A stretch of 64,000 nucleotides of DNA, from positions 1,426,001 to 1,490,000 of the forward strand of contig NZ_FNWL01000001.1 of NCBI RefSeq assembly GCF_900108095.1, in the 5' to 3' direction. Shown here in pieces: positions 35,093-43,022 of this stretch. The DNA comes from Natronorubrum sediminis. GTDB lineage: Archaea; Halobacteriota; Halobacteria; Halobacteriales; Natrialbaceae. A program made the position numbers and the translations under genes. The notes under the pieces are model-generated. The model ran no database searches. It was not told where the DNA came from and worked only from the letters and a program-made list of their open reading frames with translations. Numbering within the stretch: the stretch's first letter is position 1; each line of letters starts with the position of its first letter.

Positions 35093-36070
35093 ATGCAGCG
35101 ACGCAAGTTTGTACAACTGGCAGGCGCTGTCTCGCTGGCCGGTCTAGCGGGATGCAGTGGTGGTACTGATGACGGTGATTTCCCCAGTAGCGATCTCAGG
35201 ATCGTAATCCCGTACTCCGAAGGGGGTGGGAGTGACATGTACGCTCGTCAGATTGGTGGTGTACTCGAAGACGAAACTGGAGAGGCAATAACGCTAGAAA
35301 ACCACGAGGGGTCGGGTGGAATGATCGGGGTCCAAGAAGTTGTGAACTCGAGCCAGGAAGGACACGATATATTCACACACAATTTGCCCACTATCGCATT
35401 GGAACACATGCAACAGGACATCGATATCTTCGATTTAGATGATCTACGTGGGCAAACGATCGCAGTATACGCGACCGACGTGCGAATGACGGTCAAAAAC
35501 CCTGACCTGGATGTCGAGACCTACGAAGACTTGATAGACATACAGGATGAAATCGACTACGGTACCCCCGGCGGCACGGAAATGGGTATTCTCCAGAAGG
35601 CAGACGAACTCCACGGATTCGTACCGAATAACCACGTCACGTACGACGGAGGTGCAGATGCGGCAGCAGCGGTCGCATCCGGCGAACTAGACATTGCTTC
35701 AGCCCCCGAAGGGAACTTCGAAGGACCGATCGAATCGGGCGACGTCGAACCGTTTTTCGTGTGGGCCAGTAGTGGTTCTAGCATCTACGAGGACGTGCCG
35801 ACGATTGCCGATGATGAAATGGGAGGGTTCGAGGAATTCGACTGGCTTAGTGAGACCCAACGTGCCTTCTGGAGCAGTCCCGACGCTTCGGACGAGACAC
35901 TTGAGTGGTGGGAAGACGCCCTCGAGGACACGATGACGTCCGACGAAATGGAATCGTGGTCCGAGGAAACTGGCTCGCCGATTCAATTTGATGGAAGGGA
36001 CGACGCGAACCAGGCGTTCGAAGATGCGATCGAAGGGATGGAAGAAGATATCGACATCGACGAGCTGTAA
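35093..36070 (+). CDS. tctC: TctC-type solute-binding lipoprotein (tripartite tricarboxylate transporter)
   Basis: A 325-residue extracytoplasmic binding protein. The N-terminus RRKFVQLAGAVSLAGLAGC is a short Tat-type signal with a lipobox ending at Cys 21, so the protein should be lipid-anchored outside the cell. The body follows the TctC/Bug pattern: LRIVIPYSEGGGSDMYARQI, then GSGGMIGVQEVV and YGTPGGTEMGI. It captures a carboxylate for the TctA/TctB membrane complex encoded directly downstream. The third-position GC is lower than in genes outside this region, in line with transfer. Confidence 0.9.
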   Translation: MQRRKFVQLAGAVSLAGLAGCSGGTDDGDFPSSDLRIVIPYSEGGGSDMYARQIGGVLEDETGEAITLENHEGSGGMIGVQEVVNSSQEGHDIFTHNLPTIALEHMQQDIDIFDLDDLRGQTIAVYATDVRMTVKNPDLDVETYEDLIDIQDEIDYGTPGGTEMGILQKADELHGFVPNNHVTYDGGADAAAAVASGELDIASAPEGNFEGPIESGDVEPFFVWASSGSSIYEDVPTIADDEMGGFEEFDWLSETQRAFWSSPDASDETLEWWEDALEDTMTSDEMESWSEETGSPIQFDGRDDANQAFEDAIEGMEEDIDIDEL

Positions 36071-36114
36071 CTGCTCCGATATCAGTGAGCCGTAAGTGAC
36101 TTTCCCCACCTACC

Positions 36115-36657
36115 ATGATTGAAAAAACATACAGTTTAGATGACGTGATTGCAATAGTACTGGTCGTGATAGGGTTACTAGCTTTTCATGAAGCCCGGAC
36201 GTCGTTTCCGTTTGAAGAAGGCGTGTTCCCGATGATCGCGTCGGCGATTATGGCGGTTTCAGCTGCCATTTGGCTTCTTCGACCATTTCTCCCGAGTTTT
36301 CTCCATTCAGCGTTGATCGAGTACGACGAGCCCGCAGAAATCGAGGAACTCGAGGACGATTTAGAGACAGTGACCCACGACGAAGAGACGACGAACGAAG
36401 CCGATACAGGCCTCGTCGATGATAGAAATATGATGTATATGCTGATCTCCATAACGATCGGGTACGTCGTCCTCTCGTATCTCATCGGGTTCCTATGGGC
36501 GAGTCCGTTCTTCATCGTCGTGTACGGTATGTTGATGGGATTCGACCTCCGGGATCATGCCATCATCATTGCGGTAGCCTTTTTGGTCGTTTTGGGATTT
36601 GCCTATTTCACTACCGCGCCAGTCGACGAGGGAGTGTTGTGGGGGGTTAACATATGA
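36115..36657 (+). CDS. tctB: TctB-type small membrane subunit
   Basis: A 180-residue protein with four hydrophobic segments (roughly residues 10-27, 36-55, 102-135 as two, and 140-165). A long acidic loop between helices 2 and 3 (IEELEDDLETV) is typical of halophilic versions. TctB is the poorly conserved small membrane subunit of tripartite tricarboxylate transporters. Its stop overlaps the start of tctA by four bases (ATGA), showing translational coupling. Confidence 0.85.
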   Translation: MIEKTYSLDDVIAIVLVVIGLLAFHEARTSFPFEEGVFPMIASAIMAVSAAIWLLRPFLPSFLHSALIEYDEPAEIEELEDDLETVTHDEETTNEADTGLVDDRNMMYMLISITIGYVVLSYLIGFLWASPFFIVVYGMLMGFDLRDHAIIIAVAFLVVLGFAYFTTAPVDEGVLWGVNI

Positions 36658-38135
36658 TCGGAGCGCTTCAAGAAGCGCTCGCGATCATCTTCAGTGGAGA
36701 CACACTACTGTGGTTGGCAGCGGGATTGTTGCTCGGGATATTCGTCGGGGCTATTCCTGGGGTCGGTACGTCCCTCGGCATGGCCATTTTGCTACCGCTG
36801 ACCGCACCGCTAGAGAGCCAAGACGCAATTATTTTGCTCGCAGCGATATACCTCGGTGGAAACTACGGGGGAAGTGTTGCAGCAATCTTGATAAACGCAC
36901 CCGGGACCTCAGCAGCTGCTGCGACGACGCTTGACGGCTATCCGATGTCACGAAAAGGAGAGGCATCGCGCGCGTTAGCCATGTCCGCAATCTCGTCGAC
37001 CCTCGGCGGCTTTATCGGACTCGGTTTTCTTATCCTCATCTCACCAGTTGTGACGGCACTCGTCCTTCAATTCCGTTCACAAGATTATTTCCTTGTGTCG
37101 CTGCTCGGCATATTGATGATAACACTGATCGCTCGAGGACCGCTGATCAAGGGTGTTGCCATCGCCGGCCTCGGATTACTATTGACCACCGTCGGCGTCT
37201 CGCCGATAGGGCTCGAACAACGCTACACATTTGGGTCCGTATACTTGTTCGACGGAGTCGATTTCGTTGCGATCCTTATCGGCCTCTTCGCCGTCTCCGA
37301 GATGTACAAACTGATGACGGAGTCCGGTGGGATATCAAAAGGGGATGTCGGTGTAAGCAGTGAAATCGCACCGGGTATACGAGATGCCTTGAACCGGCCA
37401 AAGACGATATTCAAATCGTCGCTCATCGGCATCGCGGTTGGAGCGATTCCTGGTGCTGGCGCGTCAATTTCGACGTTTATCGCGTACGGAGAGGCCGTCA
37501 GAAGCTCGAACGAAGAGTTCGGGAATGGAAATCCAGACGGAGTTGTCTCTGTCGAGTCCTGTAACAACAGTACAGTCGGTGGGTCACTGATTCCAACCTT
37601 TTCGTTCGGTATTCCAGGCGGGGCGGCAACAGCCGTCTTGCTCGGTGGGATGTTGATGCACGGACTGGTTCCAGGACCGCAGATGTTCGACGCAGACCTG
37701 CACATCACCTACTCGATCTTTACCGCGTTGTTCTTGGGCAACTTCATCATTCTCGCAGTAGGATTGCTAGTGATCACGCGTATCGGAATCGTAACCCAAG
37801 TCGACACGATGTACATCATCCCAGTTGTTCTCGTCGTCGCACTGAGCGGGTCGTACCTGCTCCGGATGAACTGGGTCGACGTCCTTACGGTGTTGTTCAT
37901 GGGGATCATCGGGTACTACCTCCGGGAGAACAACTGGTCGGTTATCGCACTCGTCCTTGGGGCTGTCCTCGGTGATCTTATGGAGTCGAACTTGAATCGT
38001 GCACTCCAATTGTCCGACGGGTCGTTCATGATCTTCGTCTCCCGACCGCTGTCTCTCGCTCTTGTTGTCGCCTGCTTCTTGGTCCTCTTTGGAGGACATC
38101 TCAAGGAGAGAGCAAAGCGAATTACGGCCAGGTGA
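36654..38135 (+). CDS. tctA: TctA-type large permease subunit
   Basis: A 493-residue permease with about 12 membrane segments. The two family signature repeats are present: GAIPGVGTSLGMAILLP near residues 31-47 and GAIPGAGASISTFIAYG near 262-278. The NAPGTSAAAATTLDGYPM segment is also characteristic. It forms the sodium- or proton-driven channel for the acid delivered by TctC. It overlaps tctB by four bases and ends 200 bp before the dehydrogenase at 38336. The importer probably feeds the enzymes downstream. Confidence 0.93.
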   Translation: MIGALQEALAIIFSGDTLLWLAAGLLLGIFVGAIPGVGTSLGMAILLPLTAPLESQDAIILLAAIYLGGNYGGSVAAILINAPGTSAAAATTLDGYPMSRKGEASRALAMSAISSTLGGFIGLGFLILISPVVTALVLQFRSQDYFLVSLLGILMITLIARGPLIKGVAIAGLGLLLTTVGVSPIGLEQRYTFGSVYLFDGVDFVAILIGLFAVSEMYKLMTESGGISKGDVGVSSEIAPGIRDALNRPKTIFKSSLIGIAVGAIPGAGASISTFIAYGEAVRSSNEEFGNGNPDGVVSVESCNNSTVGGSLIPTFSFGIPGGAATAVLLGGMLMHGLVPGPQMFDADLHITYSIFTALFLGNFIILAVGLLVITRIGIVTQVDTMYIIPVVLVVALSGSYLLRMNWVDVLTVLFMGIIGYYLRENNWSVIALVLGAVLGDLMESNLNRALQLSDGSFMIFVSRPLSLALVVACFLVLFGGHLKERAKRITAR

Positions 38136-38303
38136 AGGCAATCTCGGAGAAATCGTCTCCGTGGTTCGGGTCGGAGTCTAATTAGGATTTTGACGGATTC
38201 ACTGTAGTTGAGTTCAAACACCGGGAGAGAACGTGCCGACCGTCCGTGATACGATATCGTCGCTGTACAACAGCCGAAAGGGGCCGTCGTCGCGTGATGG
38301 GCA

Positions 38304-38312
38304 ATTTTATTA
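38304..38312 (+). promoter_or_regulatory. TATA-like box for the Fe-ADH-like gene
   Basis: ATTTTATTA is centred about 28 bp before ATG 38336, so the dehydrogenase probably has its own promoter separate from the importer. Confidence 0.5.
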
Positions 38313-38335
38313 CGCCTGCAATCAGACTACGTCCC

Positions 38336-39526
38336 ATGCTACCATCCGACAGTACGTTCAGTTTCGAGTACGCAGACAGCACTGTACACTTTGGGCGAAA
38401 CTCGGTCGCGAATCTCGAGGAATGTTTAGCAGAACACGGAGCGCAATCGGCCTTGATCGTCTGCGGGTCGAACGTTGGGGCGAACGCCGACTTGATGGGG
38501 CCACTTCGAGAGGGATTGGGAAGTCGTCTCGGTGGCGTATTCGATGGAACGACGCCCGACAAATCGATCGAAGACGTGTTTGCTGGTATCGAAGCGATCA
38601 GGGAGTCGGATCCGGACGTGTTAGTCGGAGTCGGCGGAGGGAGTAGTCTGGACATCGCTCGTCAGATGAGTGTCCTCGAAGCGGATGGACGGTCACTCGA
38701 GGAGATCAAACGAGCGGCACGGGAAGGTGGACTTACTCCACCGGAGCCCGAAAGGCCACCGAAGCCAGTGATCGTGATCCCGACGACGTTTGCCGGTGCG
38801 GCCGACTCGTCGGGTGGTTCCATAATCGTCCTGTCGGCCGATGAATCACCGACAGCGCAGCCGGTTCGAATCGGTGGGTCGCTTCGGCCAATCGCGATGT
38901 TCTACGATCCCGCCCTGTTCGAAACGACTCCGACGAGCGTCCTCGCTGGCTCGGCGATGAATGGGTTCAACAAAGGCCTCGAGACGATTTATTCGTCCGC
39001 TTCGAACCCGATCACCGACGCTACCGCAGTTCACGGCCTTCGATTGCTGCAGGATGGCTTTACTCGCCTCTCGAGTGATCGACCAGACGGAATGGACGAA
39101 TCCGTGGTCGGAACGATACTGGTCCAGTTCGAACGGAACACGAACGTTATCCACGCGTTCGGCCACGGGTTTTCCCGTCGGTATCCCGTACAACAGGGGA
39201 AGATTCACGCGATCGTCGCACCGCACGTGCTCGAATACCTATTCGACGAGGCCGATGCGAGACGAAACGTCTTGGCGGAGGGGTTGAACGTCGATACCGC
39301 TCGCGCGTCCGACCCGGCGATCGGTGAAGCGATCGTCACCGAAGTGCGGAAGGTGCGAAACGGATTCGAGTTACCGACGCGACTGCGCGACCTCGAGCCC
39401 GTCAGGGAAGAAGATATTCCGAAGATTGCCGAGTTCATCGTCTCCGACACCGCGATGGCCAGAGCCCCCGAATCCGTTCCGATGGGGGAAGGCGAGGTCG
39501 AGGAAATCATTCGAAGCGCTTGGTAA
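38336..39526 (+). CDS. Iron-type alcohol dehydrogenase / maleylacetate-reductase-like protein with altered metal site
   Basis: A 396-residue group III dehydrogenase. The NAD loop GVGGGSSLDIAR is at residues 98-109 and PTTFAGAADSSGGS at 149-162, the latter as in maleylacetate reductases. The normal metal-ligand positions are altered: the Asp is N209 and the first His is K213 (MNGFNKGLE), and the PHG His is Gln (PVQQG, 284-288). H273 and H277 remain, and H291 and H297 match the HxxxxPH pattern of maleylacetate reductase. It probably reduces an unsaturated or keto acid with NAD(P)H without a bound metal. The TATA box 28 bp upstream supports ATG 38336. Confidence 0.83.
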   Translation: MLPSDSTFSFEYADSTVHFGRNSVANLEECLAEHGAQSALIVCGSNVGANADLMGPLREGLGSRLGGVFDGTTPDKSIEDVFAGIEAIRESDPDVLVGVGGGSSLDIARQMSVLEADGRSLEEIKRAAREGGLTPPEPERPPKPVIVIPTTFAGAADSSGGSIIVLSADESPTAQPVRIGGSLRPIAMFYDPALFETTPTSVLAGSAMNGFNKGLETIYSSASNPITDATAVHGLRLLQDGFTRLSSDRPDGMDESVVGTILVQFERNTNVIHAFGHGFSRRYPVQQGKIHAIVAPHVLEYLFDEADARRNVLAEGLNVDTARASDPAIGEAIVTEVRKVRNGFELPTRLRDLEPVREEDIPKIAEFIVSDTAMARAPESVPMGEGEVEEIIRSAW

Positions 39527-39539
39527 GGCGGCCCGCAGA

Positions 39540-39560
39540 TTTGGGTCTCCTCGACCCAAA
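39540..39560. promoter_or_regulatory. Inverted repeat directly upstream of the M29-like gene promoter
   Basis: TTTGGGTC and GACCCAAA form a perfect 8-bp inverted repeat with a five-base spacer, 13 bp after the preceding stop codon and adjoining the TATA-like TATTAC at 39563-39568. It may be an operator, or a terminator hairpin of the upstream gene. Confidence 0.45.
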
Positions 39561-39593
39561 GGTATTACGAGCTGGAATGCGTTCTTTGGTATC

Positions 39594-40631
39594 ATGTGGC
39601 AAAAGAAGATCGAAAGCGCCGGGTTTAGATCGATATCTGCGTTTCGAAACGTGAAGAAGCCCTTAGAACCGAACATCGACCAGGACGAAGAGGTGTTGAT
39701 ACTGACGGACACTGAACACGATCCCGCGGTGTGGAAACTGATTGCAGCGGCGGTTCGAGATCTGGGTGCGCACCCAATCATTTCCATGTTCGAGGCACGG
39801 GAGATGGATTACTACGACCCCCCATCTAGCGTCGGTCAGCAGATGAAAGACGTCGACATGGTCATAACGTGTACGACGACGGCAATGCTACACAGTCCGG
39901 CAGGCGAAGCTGCAATGGAGTCCGGCGTCCCGATTATCGCCATGGACGGTGGGCTAACGATCGATATGTTGACGAACGGTGCAGCGACCGCCGATTACAA
40001 CGAAGTCGAACGCTTGGAGTACGAAATTGGAAAGCGAGTGTTCGAAGGAGGGAGCGAAGCACACCTTACCAGCGAACACGGAACCGACCTCACGCTCAGC
40101 GTGGAGGATCGGGTGTTTCTCTATCGAGAGCCAGATCCCGACGACCAGCCGCTAGAATTATACGAGAAACGCCCCGGGTTCCACGCCGTCGTCTTCCCAC
40201 GCGGCGAGTTCAACGTCCCGCCGAATCCGAGTACCGCGGACGGAACGATCGTTTTCGATACGACGATGCACCACCTGGGTCGACTCGAGGAACCGATCGA
40301 ACTCACGATCGAGTCTGGAACGATCACGGACATTGACGGCGGCTATCAGGCTCGAGAACTCGAGCGAGTGCTGGCGGAGTACGGAGACGAGGACGCGTAT
40401 CGGATGCCGACCGAATTTTCAGTCGGTGCGAACCCGGACGCACGGGTGACGGGGTGCCAGCGCGAGGACAAAAACATGCTGGGGTGCATTCACATCGGAC
40501 TCGGGACGAACGCCGACGTCGGTGGAGAAGTCCACAGCAAGCTCCACATGGACGGCGTGATCGCGCGACCGACGCTGAAAATAGATGGCGACGTGATGAT
40601 CGACGAGGGAGAGATCACCGTTTTGGACTGA
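39594..40631 (+). CDS. M29 aminopeptidase-like / NicX-like metalloenzyme
   Basis: A 345-residue protein of the COG2309 superfamily. Candidate metal ligands are E205 (PRGEFNVPP), E274 (PTEFSVGANP), H300 (GCIHIGLG), H318 and D320 (KLHMDG). This two-Glu, His, HxD set is the M29 aminopeptidase pattern. The same fold includes NicX, the 2,5-dihydroxypyridine 5,6-dioxygenase, whose iron is held by two His and an Asp, including an HxD. The neighbours (carboxylate importer, maleylacetate-reductase-like protein, MaoC, FAH hydrolase) favour a ring- or amide-cleaving catabolic role over peptide digestion. That is inference. The start at 39594 has a TATA-like box 28 bp upstream. Confidence 0.75.
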   Translation: MWQKKIESAGFRSISAFRNVKKPLEPNIDQDEEVLILTDTEHDPAVWKLIAAAVRDLGAHPIISMFEAREMDYYDPPSSVGQQMKDVDMVITCTTTAMLHSPAGEAAMESGVPIIAMDGGLTIDMLTNGAATADYNEVERLEYEIGKRVFEGGSEAHLTSEHGTDLTLSVEDRVFLYREPDPDDQPLELYEKRPGFHAVVFPRGEFNVPPNPSTADGTIVFDTTMHHLGRLEEPIELTIESGTITDIDGGYQARELERVLAEYGDEDAYRMPTEFSVGANPDARVTGCQREDKNMLGCIHIGLGTNADVGGEVHSKLHMDGVIARPTLKIDGDVMIDEGEITVLD

Positions 40632-40652
40632 GGACCCCCGTCGTGTGCGTCG

Positions 40653-41432
40653 TTAGTCGCCTCTATCCTCCGGAACGATGGTAGGAATTGGGTACGTCCC
40701 GCCGTTCGCGTGGACTACTTGACCGGTGATGAACGACCCCCGCTCGGATGCCAGAAAGCTGACTACCTCGGCGATTTCCTCGGGCGTGCCGAGGCGGCCG
40801 AGCGGCGTCGAATCGACGATCGCCTCCTTTTTGCGTTCGAACGACTCGGACCGATCGCGGTTCGTATCGATCAACCCCGGCGAAACGGCGTTGACACGGA
40901 TATCATCCTTCCCCAACTCCGTCGCGAGTTGGCGAGTGATCCCCTCGATGGAGAACTTCGTGCCGTAGGAGTGAACGTGTCCCGGATCCCCCAGGTAGAC
41001 GAGAGCTCCGATGAGGTTGACGATCGACCCACGACCGGCGTCTAACATATCGGGGACGACGTGTTGGCTGGTGAGGATCTGCCCGCGGAAGTTGACGTTC
41101 GCCGTGCGTTCGATGTCCTCGAGTTCGAGGTCGAGGAAAGCTTTCTCCGGACGGTAAGTGGCGTTGTTGATCAGCACATCGATCGGGCCCAATTCCTCTC
41201 GAATATCAGTAACCATCGTCTTGACGGCATCCGGGTCTCCCAGGTCTGCAGTTGCCGTCGCCGCCGTTCCGCCAGCGGATTGGACTTGGTGAGCAGTTTC
41301 TTCACAGCCTTCCTCGTCGGTTCGTGACGTGATGCCGACGTCGGCACCCTCTTCAGCCAGTTTGACAGCGATAGCGCGGCCGATGTTCCGGCTTCCACCG
41401 GTAACGAGCGCGGTCTTTCCATCGTGCTCCAT
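40653..41432 (-). CDS. SDR family protein lacking the catalytic Ser
   Basis: A 259-residue short-chain dehydrogenase. TGGSRNIG lies at residues 11-18, DVLINNATYRP at 85-95 and the Tyr-Lys pair at Y156 and K159 (HSYGTK). The Ser expected 13 residues before the Tyr is A143 (NLIGALVYLG), so the usual Ser-Tyr-Lys triad is incomplete. It may be a slow or specialised reductase, or use another proton relay. It converges on the M29-like gene (21 bp apart) and is divergent from the gamma-carbonic-anhydrase-like gene. Confidence 0.85.
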   Translation of the reverse strand: MEHDGKTALVTGGSRNIGRAIAVKLAEEGADVGITSRTDEEGCEETAHQVQSAGGTAATATADLGDPDAVKTMVTDIREELGPIDVLINNATYRPEKAFLDLELEDIERTANVNFRGQILTSQHVVPDMLDAGRGSIVNLIGALVYLGDPGHVHSYGTKFSIEGITRQLATELGKDDIRVNAVSPGLIDTNRDRSESFERKKEAIVDSTPLGRLGTPEEIAEVVSFLASERGSFITGQVVHANGGTYPIPTIVPEDRGD

Positions 41433-41591
41433 GGAATGTCATTCGGGAACATAGCACCATATCATTACGCATAGCGGTAAGTCGTCGCACACGTACCGCG
41501 TCGAAGTGTTCGTACGCGTTAAGCTCGAGAATCGAACGCCGAAACCATGTCAACAGGAAGGGTTAAGTCAACCGTTGGCAATGAACCGGAC

Positions 41592-42116
41592 ATGATCCGA
41601 TCCTACGACGGAACGACGCCGACGATCGCAGAATCCGCGTATATCGACGACGACGCCACCATCATCGGTGACGTCGTGATCGAAGACGACGCAAGCATCT
41701 GGCCCGGGACGGTTCTGCGGGGGGATCACGGCTCCATCGTCGTGCGGGAGGGGGCAAACGTACAGGACAACGCAACCCTCCACGAGGGCGTAGAAATCGA
41801 GCAGTACGCGACAATCGGACATAATGCGATCGTTCACAGCGCGACAGTGGGGCCTCGAGCGACGGTCGGTATGGGCGCGATCGTCCTCGACGGGTCGACG
41901 ATCGGTGAGGAAAGTATCGTCGGGGCGAACAGTCTCGTCACGGAGGGGACGACCGTTCCGGAATCGGTGCTCGTCGTCGGATCGCCGGCGGAAGTGTTAA
42001 AAGACCTTGAGGGGTCCGACTGGGCGTCGGCAGGAGAGCGCTACGTCGAGTACGCCAACACGCACGCCGAAACGTCGGAGGTCCTCGATAGAGACGACGT
42101 TACGACCGGTGAATGA
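41592..42116 (+). CDS. Gamma-carbonic-anhydrase-like left-handed beta-helix protein
   Basis: A 174-residue protein made of hexapeptide repeats that build a left-handed beta helix and trimerise in the family. The three zinc-ligand His are H64 (ATLHEG), H77 and H82 (TIGHNAIVH). The conserved Arg-Asp (VLRGDHG) and Gln (NVQDN) are present. An upstream ATG at 41547 is possible; 41592 was chosen because family members usually begin MIRSYDG and a TTAAG element lies about 27 bp upstream. It may hydrate CO2 or act as a CoA-ester hydrolase or accessory, as CaiE/PaaY relatives do in CoA catabolism. Its stop overlaps the next gene by four bases. Confidence 0.85.
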   Translation: MIRSYDGTTPTIAESAYIDDDATIIGDVVIEDDASIWPGTVLRGDHGSIVVREGANVQDNATLHEGVEIEQYATIGHNAIVHSATVGPRATVGMGAIVLDGSTIGEESIVGANSLVTEGTTVPESVLVVGSPAEVLKDLEGSDWASAGERYVEYANTHAETSEVLDRDDVTTGE

Positions 42117-42373
42117 GCTCGAGACGGATGGATGAAAACGGACGCGAAACCGTGCACGTGTTCGGCACCGAGTACGAGAGCGAGCGGATCCAACGGGTGT
42201 GGTCGCTGGCCGCGTTGATCGGGATTCTCGAGATCATCGTCGGCGTAATTGGAGTACTCGTCACGGACGCTCGCCTGTTGGATTCCGATTCGATATTCGC
42301 AATCCTCGTCTTCGTGGGGATCGGTTGGTACGCGCTCGTGATCCTCTCCAAGCACCTCCTGTTAAGCAGGTAG
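42113..42373 (+). CDS. Small two-helix membrane protein (86 residues)
   Basis: An 86-residue protein. The first 30 residues are charged and polar, followed by two membrane helices (about 31-52, LAALIGILEIIVGVIGVL, and 62-83, SIFAILVFVGIGWYALVIL) with a short acidic loop. The start overlaps the stop of the gamma-carbonic-anhydrase-like gene by four bases (ATGA), so it is translationally coupled to it. No family is recognised. It could anchor the partner at the membrane. Confidence 0.7.
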   Translation: MSSRRMDENGRETVHVFGTEYESERIQRVWSLAALIGILEIIVGVIGVLVTDARLLDSDSIFAILVFVGIGWYALVILSKHLLLSR

Positions 42374-42426
42374 GTCAGCGATAGACATGCACACCCGAAC
42401 ATGCCACGATACGCGAGGAATCGCAT

Positions 42427-42434
42427 AACTTATT
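42427..42434 (+). promoter_or_regulatory. TATA-like box for the MaoC-type gene
   Basis: AACTTATT is centred about 29 bp before ATG 42460, consistent with a leaderless transcript. Confidence 0.45.
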
Positions 42435-42459
42435 CTGGCGTGTGCTAGATACCCACGGT

Positions 42460-42918
42460 ATGACACGCCATTACGAGGACCTACAGGTCGGCGACGTGTT
42501 TGAGGTAGGAAGTTGTGAGGTAACGAAACTGGATATCATCTCCTTCGCCGAACAATTCGATCCACAACCGTTTCACGTCGACGAAGAGGAGGCTACGGAT
42601 TCAATGTTTGGTGAATTGGTTGCCAGCGGACTCCACACACTGTGTTTATCGGTCCGACTGTTCGTTACGGAATTCGTACAGAGCGAAGAGGGTCTAGCTA
42701 ATATGGGCGGCCTCGGAATGGACAAACTGGAGTGGCACAAGCCGGTGTATCCCGGGAATACGCTCAATCTTCGAATCGAGGTACTCGAGAAAACGCCCTC
42801 GAGTAGCAGATCCGATCGGGGATACGTGATGTTCGGTCGGGAGGTATGCAATGAACACGGCGAGGCCGTGATGACGAACGTTTCGAACAACGTGGTTCGA
42901 CGGGCTACGGCCGAATAA
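42460..42918 (+). CDS. MaoC-like hot-dog-fold hydratase
   Basis: A 152-residue single hot-dog domain. The R-hydratase motif region is FAEQFDPQPFHVDEEEA (about residues 31-47), with the catalytic Asp and His in place (D-x2-P-x-H). The HKPVYPGNTLNLRIEVLEK segment is the family's second half. It should hydrate an enoyl-CoA, or dehydrate a hydroxyacyl-CoA such as mesaconyl-CoA-type intermediates. The ATG at 42460 is preferred over an upstream GTG because of TATA spacing. It converges on the FAH hydrolase gene. Confidence 0.9.
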   Translation: MTRHYEDLQVGDVFEVGSCEVTKLDIISFAEQFDPQPFHVDEEEATDSMFGELVASGLHTLCLSVRLFVTEFVQSEEGLANMGGLGMDKLEWHKPVYPGNTLNLRIEVLEKTPSSSRSDRGYVMFGREVCNEHGEAVMTNVSNNVVRRATAE

Positions 42919-43022
42919 TCCGACTTTCGAGTTTGGCACAATTGTTGGCGAATGTACGCAAAGGTCAAACGGTCGGTACAGTTGAGCAGCAGGCGTATCA
43001 GTACGAAACGAACCGTCGAGTG

